A stretch of 64,000 nt of DNA from assembly GCA_038363925.1 (NCBI GenBank), contig JAQQWL010000011.1:3906001-3970000 (forward strand), given 5' to 3'. The translations under genes and the position numbers were made by a program. This DNA comes from Apiospora phragmitis. Its lineage: Eukaryota > Ascomycota > Sordariomycetes > Amphisphaeriales > Apiosporaceae. This document shows, in pieces, positions 39,000 to 51,899 of this stretch; within the stretch, counting starts at the first letter, position 1; each line of letters opens with the position of its first letter. The notes under the pieces were generated by a model. That model had not been told where the DNA came from, made no database searches, and saw only the letters and a program-made list of their open reading frames with translations.

Positions 39000-39916
39000 G
39001 CCGTTATAGCCTCGTTATTTATTTATATTATAAGACTTTATTAATTTAATAATATAAATTAAGTACTAGTTAATAACTTTTATATAAGTAGAATAAATAA
39101 AGAAATTAAGTAATCGTATCGCTTTTTATATTATTTTAATTAACTTTTTAAGTTATTTAATCTCTACGCGGTTTTTAAACTTAGCGGTCACTGCGAGTAC
39201 GTATTATAAGCGCCTTATTAAGTTCACTTAGCTTTAAATTTAACTTTATAACTACTTTTACTACTTTTTTAACTTTAGCCTCTTTTTTTATTAAACTAGC
39301 TACTTCTTTTATAATTAATACTATAAAATCGCCGCTTACTAGTGTTTTTAATACGGCCTTTTTACGCTTTAATTAAGCCTTTAGCGATAATATCTCGATG
39401 TTTTTAATAGTAACCTTTATTTATTTTTAAATATTTTAACTATATTACTTATAATCTTTTATAATTAAAAGAGTGTATTATAAGCTAAGTTTTTAATCTC
39501 TCGGCTAAATTTTAATACGTTATTATTAACTAATTTTAAAGCTACTTTAAAGGCTTTAAAAATAGTAATATTTTAAATCTTTAAATATATTAATACTTTT
39601 ATTTTATTAATAAACTAGTTATTAACTAATTATTACTTTAACTTAATAACTTATTTAATTATAACCTTTTATTATATAATTATATAGTATTTAATTAAGG
39701 TAAAATTAATTAAAAAGTTAAGCTTTAATAACTTTATTATTAAAAAATTAAAGCTTATAATTAATATATATTAAAAAAATTAATATATAATTCTAAAGTT
39801 AAAAAATAATATAATTTTTATAATCGTTTATAATAATTAAGCGTGTTTTAAAAAAAAGTTCTTCACTTTAATTTAAAACTTATATATATTTAGTAATTAT
39901 TATTTAATATAATGTA
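39000..39916. repeat. Unidentified RIP-mutated relic
   Basis: AT-rich DNA between the boundary hairpin and the pogo element. On minus, about 39,190-39,370 keeps a stretch free of stops and rich in Lys/Val/Leu codons (reading like EVASLIKKEAKVKKVV). That suggests a helical or coiled-coil coding remnant of an unknown element. Confidence 0.4.
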
Positions 39917-41765
39917 GTCTATAAGCGAAATAACTATATAAACGAATTAACTACTTTTTTAAACTTCGTATAATAAAGTATAAATTAATTCCGCTATAAC
40001 GTATTTAATATATTAAAATTAATCGAAATCTTTATTATTAAATATATTTATATCGTTTTAATAAGTACGCGTATTATACCCGGGCTCCTTATAAATTCTA
40101 TAGCACCGCGGGCGCGTCTTAAGCCTTTTCGTATAACCACTACTCCGGCGCGATTTATCTTATAACTATTTATTAATATCCTTTTAAAACTATAAGTATT
40201 TTTTAGCTTATATATAAAGTAATCCTCTATCTTATAGCCGTTTCTTTTTCGCACGGCGGCGCCGGCTAAGCATTTTTTTTATCTCTCGTAGTACGGTTAC
40301 CTCACCTTTTAATAAAACGAGCCGGTATATTACTTACGTTATACCTTTCGCGATTTAATTAAGTCTAATAAAAACTAATATCGGAAAGCTATTTTAATAT
40401 CGCGCGATTCGATTCTTAGCGTACTCGGTTTAAGATTAAGTTTTAATTAAATTATCTAAAGTTTTTAATTCTTAAGGTATAAGTAGGCCGAAAGAGGTCG
40501 CCGGAAGCGTCGGCGTATATAGCTTTATATTTAATTATAAAATAATAGATTTTAAATTATACGATATAAGTCCTGCCTCTCGAAAACCTCCTTAAATATT
40601 TAAAATAATAAAAATCGCTTAGAACGCTTCTAAAAACGCTAGTAAAAAGTCTTCCTTTAAAATATAAATAATATACGCTCGTATAAAACCCTTAATTTCT
40701 TTTTTATATAACTTTTTTAATATACGAAAATAGCCGATATTAAAAGGTTAAAACTTATATAATAAATAAAAAAGTATATAAAATATAATAATCGAATTCT
40801 CTTTATAATAAAGCTCGAAAGTTATTAAATAATAACTCTTATAATTATTAAAAAGTAATAAATAATAAATACTTTTCGTATAAGACTTCGTATACTTCTT
40901 AAAGTATCGAATTTAATACTCGCTTTTTTCGTTCGTAGTTTAGCCGTTTTTAATAATTAAGATTACTTAGTCCTTCGATAATAAGCTATTTTCGTACTAA
41001 GAAAAGAGGTACGTTTTTTCGATAAATATAATATACGGAGGGATAACTTAACCGGATAATCTAACGCCTTAAATAACTATAACTTATTCTCGATTCCTTT
41101 ATTATATTACCTTAAGCTTTCCGCGTCGATTAGAGGTAGTAATAATTATTTCGAACGAGATTTAACCTATAAAAAAGCTAGTCTCGTCGAAATTATAAAT
41201 ATCCTCTTTTTAAATCTTATACTTATAAATTATATTTCGTATAAGGGTAAACTACGCGTAATACGCGTCGAGATCTTTATAAAGGATTTTTTAATAATTA
41301 ATTTTTTAATTAAAACGCGTTCGGAGGTTTAATTACCGTCGTACGAAATTAAAGGCCTAATTAACGCCGACGCGTCCCGCGTCGCGTTAACGAAATAATC
41401 GATTCGCTATATTTTTAACGCTACTTATCCGGGGAGGAAACGATCGCGAATTTAGTTCGATTATATATTATACGATTACATCTTTTTCGAAATCCGTTAA
41501 CTTTTAAGAATTAGCGGATATTTCGCGTTTTATAAAAATATCGAGCTATTAGTTATAAAGGGTCGTATAAAAGACTTCGTACATTTAAGCTATGCGTTAA
41601 AGACTTAATTTTAAATTATTTTTAAACGCTTAAAGCGCTAAAATTATTTACCCTTTTTTAAGTATTAACTATAATAAGTAATAAAAGAATTAAGTTATAA
41701 AAGTTATTCGTACGAAATTTAACGAAAGTAATTAATTCACTTATATAGTTATTTCGCTTATAAAC
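39917..41765 (-). mobile_element. pogo/Fot-type DNA transposon, RIP-inactivated
   Basis: The 1849-bp element has imperfect terminal inverted repeats of about 38 bp: GTCTATAAGCGAAATAACTA at the left and its complement (with RIP differences) ending at 41765. TA target duplications lie at 39915-39916 and 41766-41767. Size, TIR length and TA target fit Tc1/mariner-superfamily pogo/Fot elements. The interior carries a transposase relic on minus. Confidence 0.82.
40250..41660 (-). pseudogene. Decayed pogo/Fot transposase (DDE_1 type)
   Basis: Read on minus with many RIP stops, the order is: HTH_Tnp_Tc5/CENP-B-like region (about 41,300-41,450, with YFVNATRDASALIRP standing where RDASRVGKLWPxNF-type sequence is usual); the first catalytic region near 41,170-41,210 (FDETSF); TSNRRGKLKV; and VIPPYIIF near 41,000. 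A later LLxPFNIGYF trace, corresponding to LQPLDVGCFGPL, is near 40,740. The GGFREAG C-terminal motif is near 40,570. Stop codons are mostly TAA/TAG, as RIP produces from CAA/CAG/TGG codons. It is clearly non-functional. Confidence 0.8.
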
Positions 41766-41849
41766 TACGTTAATAAAATTTAAATTAAGTATAGTTTATT
41801 TTATCTCGTTAAAAAATTATTACGTCTATAGATTTTTTTTAAAATTTAT

Positions 41850-42150
41850 TATAATAAACGTTATTTAAGTTTAAAAAAAACTTAATAAAACGTACTTAAG
41901 TTTATATTAATAATATAAAAAAGTATTTAAACGTATAATAAAAGAAACGCTTTATTAATATAATAAGTAATAATAAAAGTAATCGAATAAAAGTACTTAT
42001 ATAATAAAATTATTAAGGTTATATATTTTATTAATAAGTTAAGTTAATTATTTATTTTTAACCGTACTATTTTAATTATTTAAACTTAGTTATTTAATTA
42101 ATATTAATTAATTAATATTATCATTATTATTCGGTTTTATATCTTTTTTT
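41850..42150 (-). repeat. Degenerate gypsy LTR fragment
   Basis: The bases from 41850 (ATAATAAACGTTATTTAAG) match the reverse complement of the 3' end of the gypsy LTR at 51,218-51,899. Similarity continues, with gaps, for some 200-300 bases towards 42,150. The far end cannot be placed; no target duplication was found. Confidence 0.6.
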
Positions 42151-42183
42151 AATAAATAAGTTTACTATTATTAATAAGTTATA

Positions 42184-42394
42184 TATTAAATAAGCTTTCG
42201 TACGTACGTACTAGTTTTAAATTTAATCGTTATATTATTATATTTTATTATTTATATCTATTTTTTATACGAGTTACGAGGGGTATTATATACCCTTCTT
42301 TATAAAATAAAAAAGGGGTTCGTACGCGTAGGTACGTAGTACCCCTTTTAAAGTAGTATAGAAAACCTTAATTCCTGCTGTTCTAATATTAACA
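42184..42394 (-). repeat. Copia copy A, 3' LTR
   Basis: 211 bp. On minus it begins TGTTAATATTAG and ends in AAGCTTATTTAATA. It is preceded on minus by an A-rich polypurine-like tract ending AAAAC, exactly as in copy B at 63,270-63,285. It matches the 213-bp LTR at 63,286-63,498. Confidence 0.75.
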
Positions 42395-43061
42395 GTTTTT
42401 ATTTTAACGATAAATTTAACCAGCTCCTCTTTTTAAGACGAGTCTTCCCTTTATAAAGGTCTCGTATAAATAGTTTACGCTAATCCGGTATTCGGCGCTT
42501 ACTTAAGCCGTATAAGTGATACTATACCTTTTTAATATTAATTTTATTAAGTAGCAGGTTTTTTTAATTAATTATTTTAATCGTTTAAAAATAATAATAG
42601 TAATAAGTACGCCGTCGTATATCGAGATACGTTATACCTCGTTAAGGAAAAAGATATCTCTCTTTCCTCTCTTTTATTTCTTTTCCCCTTTTCTTACTCG
42701 TCGTGCGAGTCTAGTCTCTCGACGTACGCTTCTACGTGTACGGTTAACTTATTAATTAATATTAACTGTTCGAGGGCTTTATTTAAAGATTTTTTAATAA
42801 AGGCGTTTATAGGGTTATTTCGGCTATTGATTTAATAGATTTCCGAGATCTCCCTTTTTTTATACGATTCTTAAAATAATATAATATTAATTATTAGTCT
42901 TTTCTCGTTCGTTATTCTTAGTTTAATTAAGTATTTATAAAGTGATCTCGAGTTTATATAAAAGATTATTAATACCTCTTAAAATCCGAAGCTTCGTACG
43001 GTTCTTTTAAGCGTAATATTAAGTGCGATACCGCTATTAATACTGGAGATCATGCCGTATA

Positions 43062-43699
43062 TGTAACGAACGCTATCCGGGTTTTAAAAGAAACCTAGTA
43101 AGACATACTGGGGTTTATGCTAGCAATACGAGGGAGTATCTAGACGTGCGATAAAAGTCGCTTCTATCGATATAATAGGTAATAGCTCGTAAGAACGAAA
43201 ATAACTAAGGTGCGTAGACGTTTAAAGGTATTTATAATAGTTTCGTTAAGGCTGTTTACTTTATTAATAAGTTAAGATTAATATTTAAATTAATTATTAA
43301 AGTAAAGAGTATTTATATAAAATATATAGGGAATATCCGTCGTTATATATTTAATTTCTTCCCTTATTAATTCGTTAGATCACTTAGCTTACCTTTATAT
43401 TCTAGTGATTCGGGTGATCCCCTCGTTAGTTAGATCACTAGCTCACTTCGTCGTTTTTGGTGATCCCCGTGATCCCTCACGTGACGTTATCCTTGCTGCT
43501 CTTTGGGGTCGTGTCTAGCCGGCTGTTGTTCAGGATACCGTCGTCGTGGTCGCCGTGCGCTTTTATAGTATAAGCGCGTTCATATTAGTATAGCTAGTAG
43601 CGCGGTCGGTGGCCGTGACATTATAGCCTGGGCGGGGTATCGTAAATCCGGCCCGGTGATTTATGAGTCTTGGCCGCATGATTAGGTCAGGTCGTAATA
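43062..43699 (-). mobile_element. Gypsy solo LTR inserted in copia copy A, lightly mutated
   Basis: 638 bp on minus, aligning with the 5' and 3' LTRs of the full gypsy element: it starts TATTACGACCTGACC (compare TGTTATAACTTAACC at 51,218) and ends GTTCGTTACA. A perfect 5-bp duplication GTATA flanks it (43057-43061 and 43700-43704). Bases 43,430-43,690 are GC-balanced and keep many CA/TG dinucleotides, unlike everything around them, so this copy has had far less RIP and is presumably the youngest insertion here. Confidence 0.88.
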
Positions 43700-46600
43700 G
43701 TATAGTTCGTTAATTAATACGCTTCGAATAATTCTCTTATATTTCGTCGAGCTTTAATAAATAATATTACTTTAAATCTCGAACTAGTCCCTCGTATAGC
43801 TAAGCTCTTAGCTTAATATAATTAAATATTCGAGCTAAGAAGTTAAGTTTTTATTATTCGCGAAGGAATCGTTAGTAAAAATATATATCTTCGTATAGTA
43901 AAGATCTAGTAGGATATATTTTAAGCCGCGTATCGAATTTTAGATCTACTAATTAATCCGTATATTTAAGCTCTTAATATTCTTATCTTTTAAAGTTCGT
44001 ATTTAAACGGTAATAAATAAGTTGTACGCTATGTTTAATTAATAAATAAAAGCTAAATATACTCTTTTTATACGTTAAGAGATATATTACTAGTTTTTAT
44101 TAACTATTTTCGAGTCGATAAGTTTTAATTAATTAACTTATCCCTTTTATTCGAAAAAAATATCGTACGATTTTAATTAAATCTTGCCTCCGTTAAACTT
44201 AATTAATATATTTTCGGTTAAGATACTTTTTAACTTTATACGGAATTATTTTTTTACTAGCTTTTCTTTCTTTTTAAAAAAAAAGGGGCTATAGCAAAAC
44301 TAAACGTATCGTCGGTCTATATTATTATAATATCGAAAGTGTCCGGTCTTTTTATAATAAATAATAAATAAGCGTTATATATTAAAATTATTATTTTTAA
44401 ATTTTATATATAGTAATTATAATACGTTTTAAACTAATAAAATCTTAACTTTATTAATTTATATAAAAGTAATATAATTTAAAATAACATTCTTTTAAAA
44501 TACTAAGGTTTTAACTTTATTAATAAATATATATAAATTAATCGGTTTAGTTTATTATATAACTAAGTATACGCTTATATAATATCGCGTAGCTCGCTTT
44601 ATATATTAAAATTTTAAATTAAAGTCAGTTCGAAAGTTAGTAGGAGTTTTTAGCTCATCTTTTAAATTATTAACAACTAAGTTAAAATAGCCTCTTTTTT
44701 TATATCTCTATAGCCCTATATTATAAGCTTAAATCTCTCGTATAACTTTATAGTTTTACTTTTAATCTTTTATATAAGTCGTGTTTTAATAATTCTCCGG
44801 CTAATATATTTACCCGGATCGAATTAAATAAGTTTAAAAACTTTTTATACGGCGAAATTATTAATCTTTTCCGCGTTAAACTCTTAATATAAATATTTAA
44901 ACGAAATAATAACGCCATTTTATTAAAATTTAATTATTAAATCGTAATTTATTTATTTATTTTAAATAAGAAATACGGCGGTTAATGCGTTCCGAAGTAA
45001 ATATTTTATAAATCGTTCTCGGCTACGTTATATAAGAGCTATAGTAATTTCCTCGGTTATTAGTTTAATATTTAAGGTATTTACCGGCTATTCCGGATTT
45101 AATTATATATCCGGCTCGTTATACGGTTCTCCGGCCTCTTTCCGGTAATACGGCTTAATTTAGGTTATTCGAAAAGCTTTCGGGCCGTTTAAAGTATCTA
45201 CCCGGATCGTACGGTTTTTAATAATTACTATTTTATATAGTTTAGTCTATTTTTCTTTTTTCGTTAAATTAAAACTTTACTTCGAAATAGGAGTATTAAA
45301 ATATTATAAATAGCCGGTCCGTTTTAAGTATTTAGAGCTCGGTAAATATTAATATTCGTACATATTTTCCGGATTATCTTTATTATTTTCTATACGGCTT
45401 CTCTTTGTATTTAAATTTTTAATAACGGTAATAAGTTTTTATTAATACGAAGGTATATTTTAAATATAAATAAAATAAATATTAAGCCGTCGAGGCTAAC
45501 CGTATTATTTAAAGTTTTAATAATTATTTAAAGCATTATTTAATATTTACTTAATAATCGAAATCTTTTTATAAAATTTTAAAAGTTTTATATAATAAAA
45601 TATATATTCGTTTAATTTTATTTATTATTTAATAAGTTTTAATAAATACTTATTTATAAGTAATTTTTATTATTTATATATAATTTTAAATTTTTTTTTT
45701 AAAAATATATACCCGAATTATATAAAATATAATTAAAAGGTTTTTAATATACGTATATTTAATATTTATAAAAAGTATTTTAAATACTTTATACGTTAAA
45801 TAAATATAAAAATATAATCGTTAAAAACTATATTCGAATTAATTATATAAAATATGTTTTATTTATTAATATAAATAACGTTTATAATAATTTTATAATT
45901 AAAGTTATATTCGTTTTATAACGAGAATTTAAATTTTTATAACGCCGGATCGTATAATTAATATTAAGAGCAGAATTTTTAAATTTCGTCGAGAATAATA
46001 AAATTAATATCGTTATAGCCGGCGTTCTTTAAAAGTGTATAGAGCTTTTTTATATAAGAGTGTTTAAATTATCGATAAAAGTATCGAAGCTATTTTTAAA
46101 TAAAATATAACGTTATTTTTATACGGCCGGTATTAAAAAATAAGTGTCTTTATTTCTTAATTATAAATAATATTTTACCGTCTTTCTATATAATAAAATT
46201 AAAAATATTATTATAATACGTTTTAAACTAATCGGCGTTATATAACGAGAATAAAAAAAGGTTATAATATTTAAGATATAATACCTAGTTACTTTTAATC
46301 GGTTCCGTATATTAATTATTTTAATTAAAGAAATAAGCTTCAAATTACCGAACTTAATTTCAGCGCTCTCCGAGGTTTAATTAATTCGTATATCTAGGTT
46401 TTCTTATATATAAGCCTTTATTTAAAGCTTTTTAATTATTAAAAACAAGGCGGCGCTAATATTTTAAAGCTCTTTTTAATAAATTTAGCTATACGAGTTA
46501 TTAAGGTTAAATTAGTCGGCTTATACAATAATACTAAACAATAAATATCTTTATTAATAAGCCGGTAATAAAACGCGGCGTCTATTAATTAAATAATACC

Positions 46601-48676
46601 TTATCGTACGTTTTTTAAATTAAAGTAGTCGTACTCTTTTTCGTTATTTTTTAGCTCCTCTTTTTTTCCCTTTTTAGTTTCGGACGGAACCCTCGTATTT
46701 ATTTTAAATAAATTTTTTTATTTAATATTATTATACGTTTAGAGGTATTAAACTATTATACGGGTTCGCTTTTCAACTAGGTAATTTATTAATTAATAGC
46801 TTTATTTATAGTAAATTAGGTAAATTCTTTATTTAAACTACCGGTTCTTATACGATAATTTAGGTTAAAACGTGTTCGTAAATCGTTTTTATTTTATTTT
46901 AATAGTTAGTTATTATACGGTAATCTATTATTATAAGCTAGTCGGTTTCTTTTTATACGGTTATTTATAAACGGTTTATTAATTAAATACGTATTTATAA
47001 CTAGGTTTTAATATAATTCCTTCGTTAAATATCGTTCCGAGAACTTTTAATTTATTATTATATTTAATAATACGCGAAGGTTTAAAAATAACGCTTCGTA
47101 TATTAGCTTTTAATTAATAAGGGCCTGTATAAGCTCTAGAACTTTTTAATAAGTTTATACGATTAAGGTATAAAGAGCGATCTCTTTTTCGAATCCCTTT
47201 TCGAGGGCTCGTTATACGAGTTAGAGCTTGTTTAGCAGGATTTTTAAAACCTCGATAAGTTACTTCTCGGCGTTTTTATTTTTTATTTTTTATTTATACG
47301 AAAAAAGTTATCGTTTAATCCGTAAAACATTATATATAATTTATTATTATATTAAAATACGAATTTATAAGGTGGTATATCTCGTTATATTTTTTCTCGA
47401 GTTTAATATAATTAAAATAAAATACCTCCGCACGACCGGAAAAAATATCCGGAAAGATCGTATAATATTAGTTTTTTAATATATTTAATCGTTAATATAT
47501 TTTAATAAATATCCGTACTTTATCGTAAAAGATATTATACGGCTTATTAATATAATTCTTTTTTTTATATCTTTAAAAAAGTAATAATTTTATTTTAATC
47601 GATTTTATTATTATAAATAGCTCGGCTTAAAAAGATATCGTACTTTATAACGTACGTTAGACTAAATAATCGTATAGTCTAGTCCGGCGGTACCGGAATT
47701 AAAGAAAAAAGGGATAATATCTTATAACGTTTAAGTATTTAAGAATTTAAGGTTAGACGTCGGGCCTAGAGTATCCCGTAGTATCGCGAATAATTACTCC
47801 GTACGGAGACCGGGTGTCTCTCGCTTAGGCGGCGGTTGTTTTATTATCTATTCTCGGGAAGAGTATAGAATATCCTCTTTTCGGGTTTCCGAAGTCGGTT
47901 TTGTCGGTCGGTACCGTTGGTGGGTAGGAGCGGCCGGTAGTACTAAGCTTGCGAGCTTAGCTTTAAAGGATCCGTTCGTTAGTGTATCGACTCCGTGTTT
48001 CTTAAAGTAATTAAAAAGCTCTTTTTAAAATATATAATTAATTTAATTAAACTAGTGCGTAGTTTATTTATTAAATTCGGTAATAAACGACTTTTAAAAA
48101 GAGGTCTTCTTTATTTTTAATATATAATATTTTAAGAAGTATTATGCGAGGTACGTCGTGAATTATTCGGGCGATATTTTTTTAAAGAGTATCTCTAAGG
48201 GTTCGAACTTTTAGATATCGAGGTTAACGTTCTTTCTTTAAACTATTAATAAAATTTAGATATATTAAAATATTTCCTCGTACGTAGTTAGTTCGGGGTC
48301 TAAGTTTAAAGCTAGGGTCGTTAGTTTATTTAAGTTCGATACGTCCGGGCTCGGTCTCGATTCGCCGACCGTAATTAACTCTATTTTAATAGAGGTTATC
48401 GTTTTATAAATCGTAAAATAAGGTTATTTAAATATATAATTATATATAGCTCAGCTAGTTTCGCGTATAATTTAACACTTAGTTTTCTCTTTATAATCTA
48501 TATTTAAAAAAAGAGGTTCCTCTTTATACGATTAATTTAATTCGGCTCTTCCTCCGAATTTCTAACGGCGGAAATTCTCGGGGCTCTTTAACACGGTCGC
48601 CCTTATATTAATAAGGGCGTAAAACCGGTTTTTTGCTATTATTAATTTATAATCGCTACGAGTAATTATTAATTAA

Positions 48677-48840
48677 TATTAAATAAGCTTTTATATATAC
48701 GGTTTAATTCTAAGTTTAATTAAAGTTATATCGTTATATTTTATTATTTATATCTATCTTTTATACGAGCTGCGAAGGGTATCGTATACCCCTCTTTTAA
48801 AGTATTATAAAAAACCTTAGTTTTTACTATTTTAATACTA
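48677..48840 (-). repeat. Copia copy A, 5' LTR with internal deletion
   Basis: 164 bp, homologous to the other copia LTRs. It lacks about 45 bp corresponding to the segment around the GGGGTTCGTACGCGTAGGTA block present in the 3' LTR at about 42,307-42,350. Confidence 0.7.
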
Positions 48841-49717
48841 TAAGCGTTAATTAAATAAGGTTAATTTATATTAAGTTTTATATATATTTTAATGTAATAT
48901 TAACTTATATCGAAAATAAATTTAAGTTATAATATTTTTTTACTTATTTTATTTTTAAAGTAATTAATTATTATAAATACTTATCGTTTTATTACTTATT
49001 ATTAATTTATTTTTATTTTTATTATAATATATATTTATTATAATAAATCGTATTAAAAAACGCTATATATAAAGATACTTTAAAATTAAACGTTATAATA
49101 TCATTTTAAGCTTAATTTTTTAACGGTTAATTATTATTCGTGTTTTTATTATAAGCCTCGAGATTTTAAAGCTTATAAAATATTATCGTTAAGTTCTTTA
49201 TATTATAATTTATATATTAAATATAATTAATTACGATATAATATATACAGCTATTTAATTATAAATTATAAATAATAATTATTTAAAATTAATAACGACT
49301 TAATTATAACGAAAAAAGAATTAAAGTAAGCCGTTATAAGGGTTCTTTTATTTCGAAAATAAAAGAAACTATAGTTTAATAAAATAATACGCGCGATCCG
49401 GCGTAGGATTTCTTTAGTAAAAGAATTAAAACGCGTCGAGCGCGAAGAGGCGAAAGAGGAGGCTTATTGAGAGGCGGCGGCTAAGCCGGTCCCAGAGGCT
49501 GCTCTTATCCTTTTGTCGGACTTCTCTTTTAATTAAAACGAAGTCTACTTCGATGTCTCGTTAAAACCGTCTTTATTAATTAAGTTTAAGCTTATCTTAC
49601 CTTAAACGTCTAGAGTTTCGTAATAATATTTTTTAAATACTTTTTAAGTTTTTAAGTATTATTTTTTAATAAGTAACTTATTTATTAAACGAAGTATTAA
49701 AAGCTTTATTTTTTTAC
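48841..49717. other. Spacer between the two copia copies
   Basis: 877 bp of AT-rich DNA between the facing 5' LTRs. It shares no obvious similarity with the copia or gypsy sequences. It contains the coding-like relic at 49,380-49,620, listed separately. Confidence 0.55.
49380..49620 (+). pseudogene. Unidentified coding-like relic
   Basis: A patch with higher GC than its surroundings reads on plus as KELKRVEREEAKEEAY, a RIP-type stop (TGA), then EAAAKPVPEAA and, after another stop, NEVYFDVSLKPSL. The charged helical start resembles the tail of many transposases or Gag-like proteins, but no family is recognised. It may be what remains of an element or gene that predates the copia insertions. 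Confidence 0.4.
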
Positions 49718-49926
49718 TAATAATATTAAAATAATTAAAACTAAAGCTATTTATATTACTTTAAAAGGGGTGTTGTATACCTGCGCGTACGAACCCCTTT
49801 TTTTATTAAAAGAGGTATACGATACCTTTAATAATTAATATTATAGATAAATATAAATAATAAAAAATAATAATATAATATTATTTTAACCTTTATTTAT
49901 ATATATATATAAAAGCTTATTTAATA
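49718..49926 (+). repeat. Copia copy B, 5' LTR
   Basis: About 209 bp, homologous to the LTR at 63,286-63,498, including the block GGGGTGTTGTATACCTGCGC and the end AAGCTTATTTAATA. The exact first base is uncertain by a few positions because of mutation. Confidence 0.7.
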
Positions 49927-51217
49927 TTAATTAATAATTATATAAAGTAATTATAAATTAATAAAAATAAAGAGACGGTTCTACGCCTTTACCGACGTAA
50001 GGGCGACCGTGTTAAAGAGCCCCGAGAATTTCCGCCCGTTAGAGATTCGGAGGAAGAGCCGAACTAAATTAACCGTACGAGGAGGAACCCCTTTTTCCGA
50101 GTATATATTATAAGGAGGAGACTAAGTTTCGAATTATACGCGAAACTAGTTAAGCTATATATAATTATATACTTAAATAACTTTATTATATAATTTATAA
50201 AATAATAACCCTTATTAAAATAGAATTAATTACGGTCGGCGAATTAAGACCGAGCTCGAACGTATCGAACTTAAATAAACCGACGACCTTAGACCTCGAA
50301 CTACTTACGTATAAAGAGGTATTTTAAAATACCGAGATTTTATTAATAATTTAAAAAAAAAAAACGTTAACCTCGCTCTTTAAAAACTCGAACCTTTAAA
50401 CGTACTCTTCGAAGAAATAATACTTAAACTATTTACGACGTACTTCGTATAATATTTTTTAAAATATTATATTATAAAAATAAAAAGAACTTTCCTTTAA
50501 AAAGTATTTAATATAAAGTTCGAAAAATAAACCGAATATTATTTCAATTAAGTTAATCGTACGTTTTAAAAAAAGCTTTATTATTATTTTGAAAAAAATA
50601 AAGTTAATATACCGGTAAACGGATCCTTTAAAAGTAAGCTCGTAAGTTTAATATTATCGGCCGCTCTTACTTATTAACGAGATTAATTAATAAAACCGAC
50701 TTTAAAAACCCGAAAAGAGGATATTTTATACTTCTTTTAAAAATAAATAGTGGAATAACCGCCGCCTAAACGAGAAATACCCGATCTCTATACGAAGTAA
50801 TCGTTCGTAATACTACGGGAAACTCTAGGCCCGACGTTTAACTTTAAATTCTTAAATATTTAAGCGTTATAAAATATTATCCCTTTTCTTTTTTTTAATT
50901 CCGGTACCGCCCGATTAGACCATACGATTATCGGGCTTAATATACGTTATAAAATATAATATCTTTTTAGCCGAGCTATTTATAACGGTAAAATGAATTA
51001 AAATAGGGTCGTTACTTTTTCGAAGGTATAAAAAAAAGAAAAAAACTATACCGGTAAGCCGTACGATATCTTTTATAATAAAGTATAGATATTTATTAAA
51101 AGATATCGACGGCTAAATATATTAAAAGACTAATATTATACGATTTTCTCGAATATTTTTTCTAGCCGTATAGAAGTATTTTATTTTAATTATATCGGAC
51201 TTAAAAAAAGATAAAAC

Positions 51218-51899
51218 TGTTATAACTTAACCTAATGACGCGGCTAGTACCCACCCCGGGAAGGAACTAAGATAACTCGAAGCGCCTACGAATTAATAAA
51301 TAGTTATTAACTCTATTAATTAATATTTATAACCTTATTTATAATAATAAAAGTTTATTATATTAATTATAATAACCGATATTACGATAATAAATATATA
51401 TAATTAATTTAAAATAGTACCCAGAGGATAATATAAGATAAATAGATAAGAATAAACGGGTAGAAATAATTAATATAAGTTAAATAAATAAAACGGAGTT
51501 ACGTATTAATAAAATAAGAAGCTATAGGATCACGACGCTCTTAGTGATCCCGGAGCTATAAAATTATAACGTTCTTAATAATCCGGCGTAGATTAATAAA
51601 GGAAGGATTAAATATATAACGATAAATAATTCCTTACGTATTTTATATAAATACTTTTTATTTTAGTAATTAATTTAAATATTAATTTTAATTTATTAAT
51701 AAAATAAACAGTTTTAATAAAAATTTTATAAATCCTTTTAAATTTATATATTTTAATTACTTTTATTTTTATAATTATTATATATTATATCGATAAAAGC
51801 GGACCTTTATTATATATTTAAATACTTTTTTATATTATTAATATAAACTTTAATACGTTTTATTAAGTTTTTTTTAAAACTTAAATAACGTTTATTATA
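51218..51899 (+). repeat. Gypsy element, 5' LTR
   Basis: 682 bp. It begins TGTTATAACTTAACCTAATG and ends TTTATTATA, in place of an expected CA end lost to RIP. It matches the 3' LTR at 58278-58960 and the solo LTR at 43062-43699. Confidence 0.88.

Larger units (their letters stand above)
42184..48840 (-). mobile_element. Ty1/copia LTR retrotransposon, copy A, RIP-inactivated
   Basis: LTR-bounded element on minus, inverted relative to copy B. The internal region matches the reverse complement of copy B along its length, for example 47,640-47,830 against 50,760-50,960, 48,530-48,600 against 49,995-50,070, and 46,330-46,500 against 59,830-60,010. Reverse transcriptase traces lie near 44,450-44,650. 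It is interrupted by a gypsy solo LTR at 43,062-43,699. No open frame survives. Confidence 0.82.

Noticed and set aside
41766..42183. CRISPR-like or satellite array
   Set aside because: No regularly spaced identical repeats; the similarity found is to a decayed gypsy LTR.
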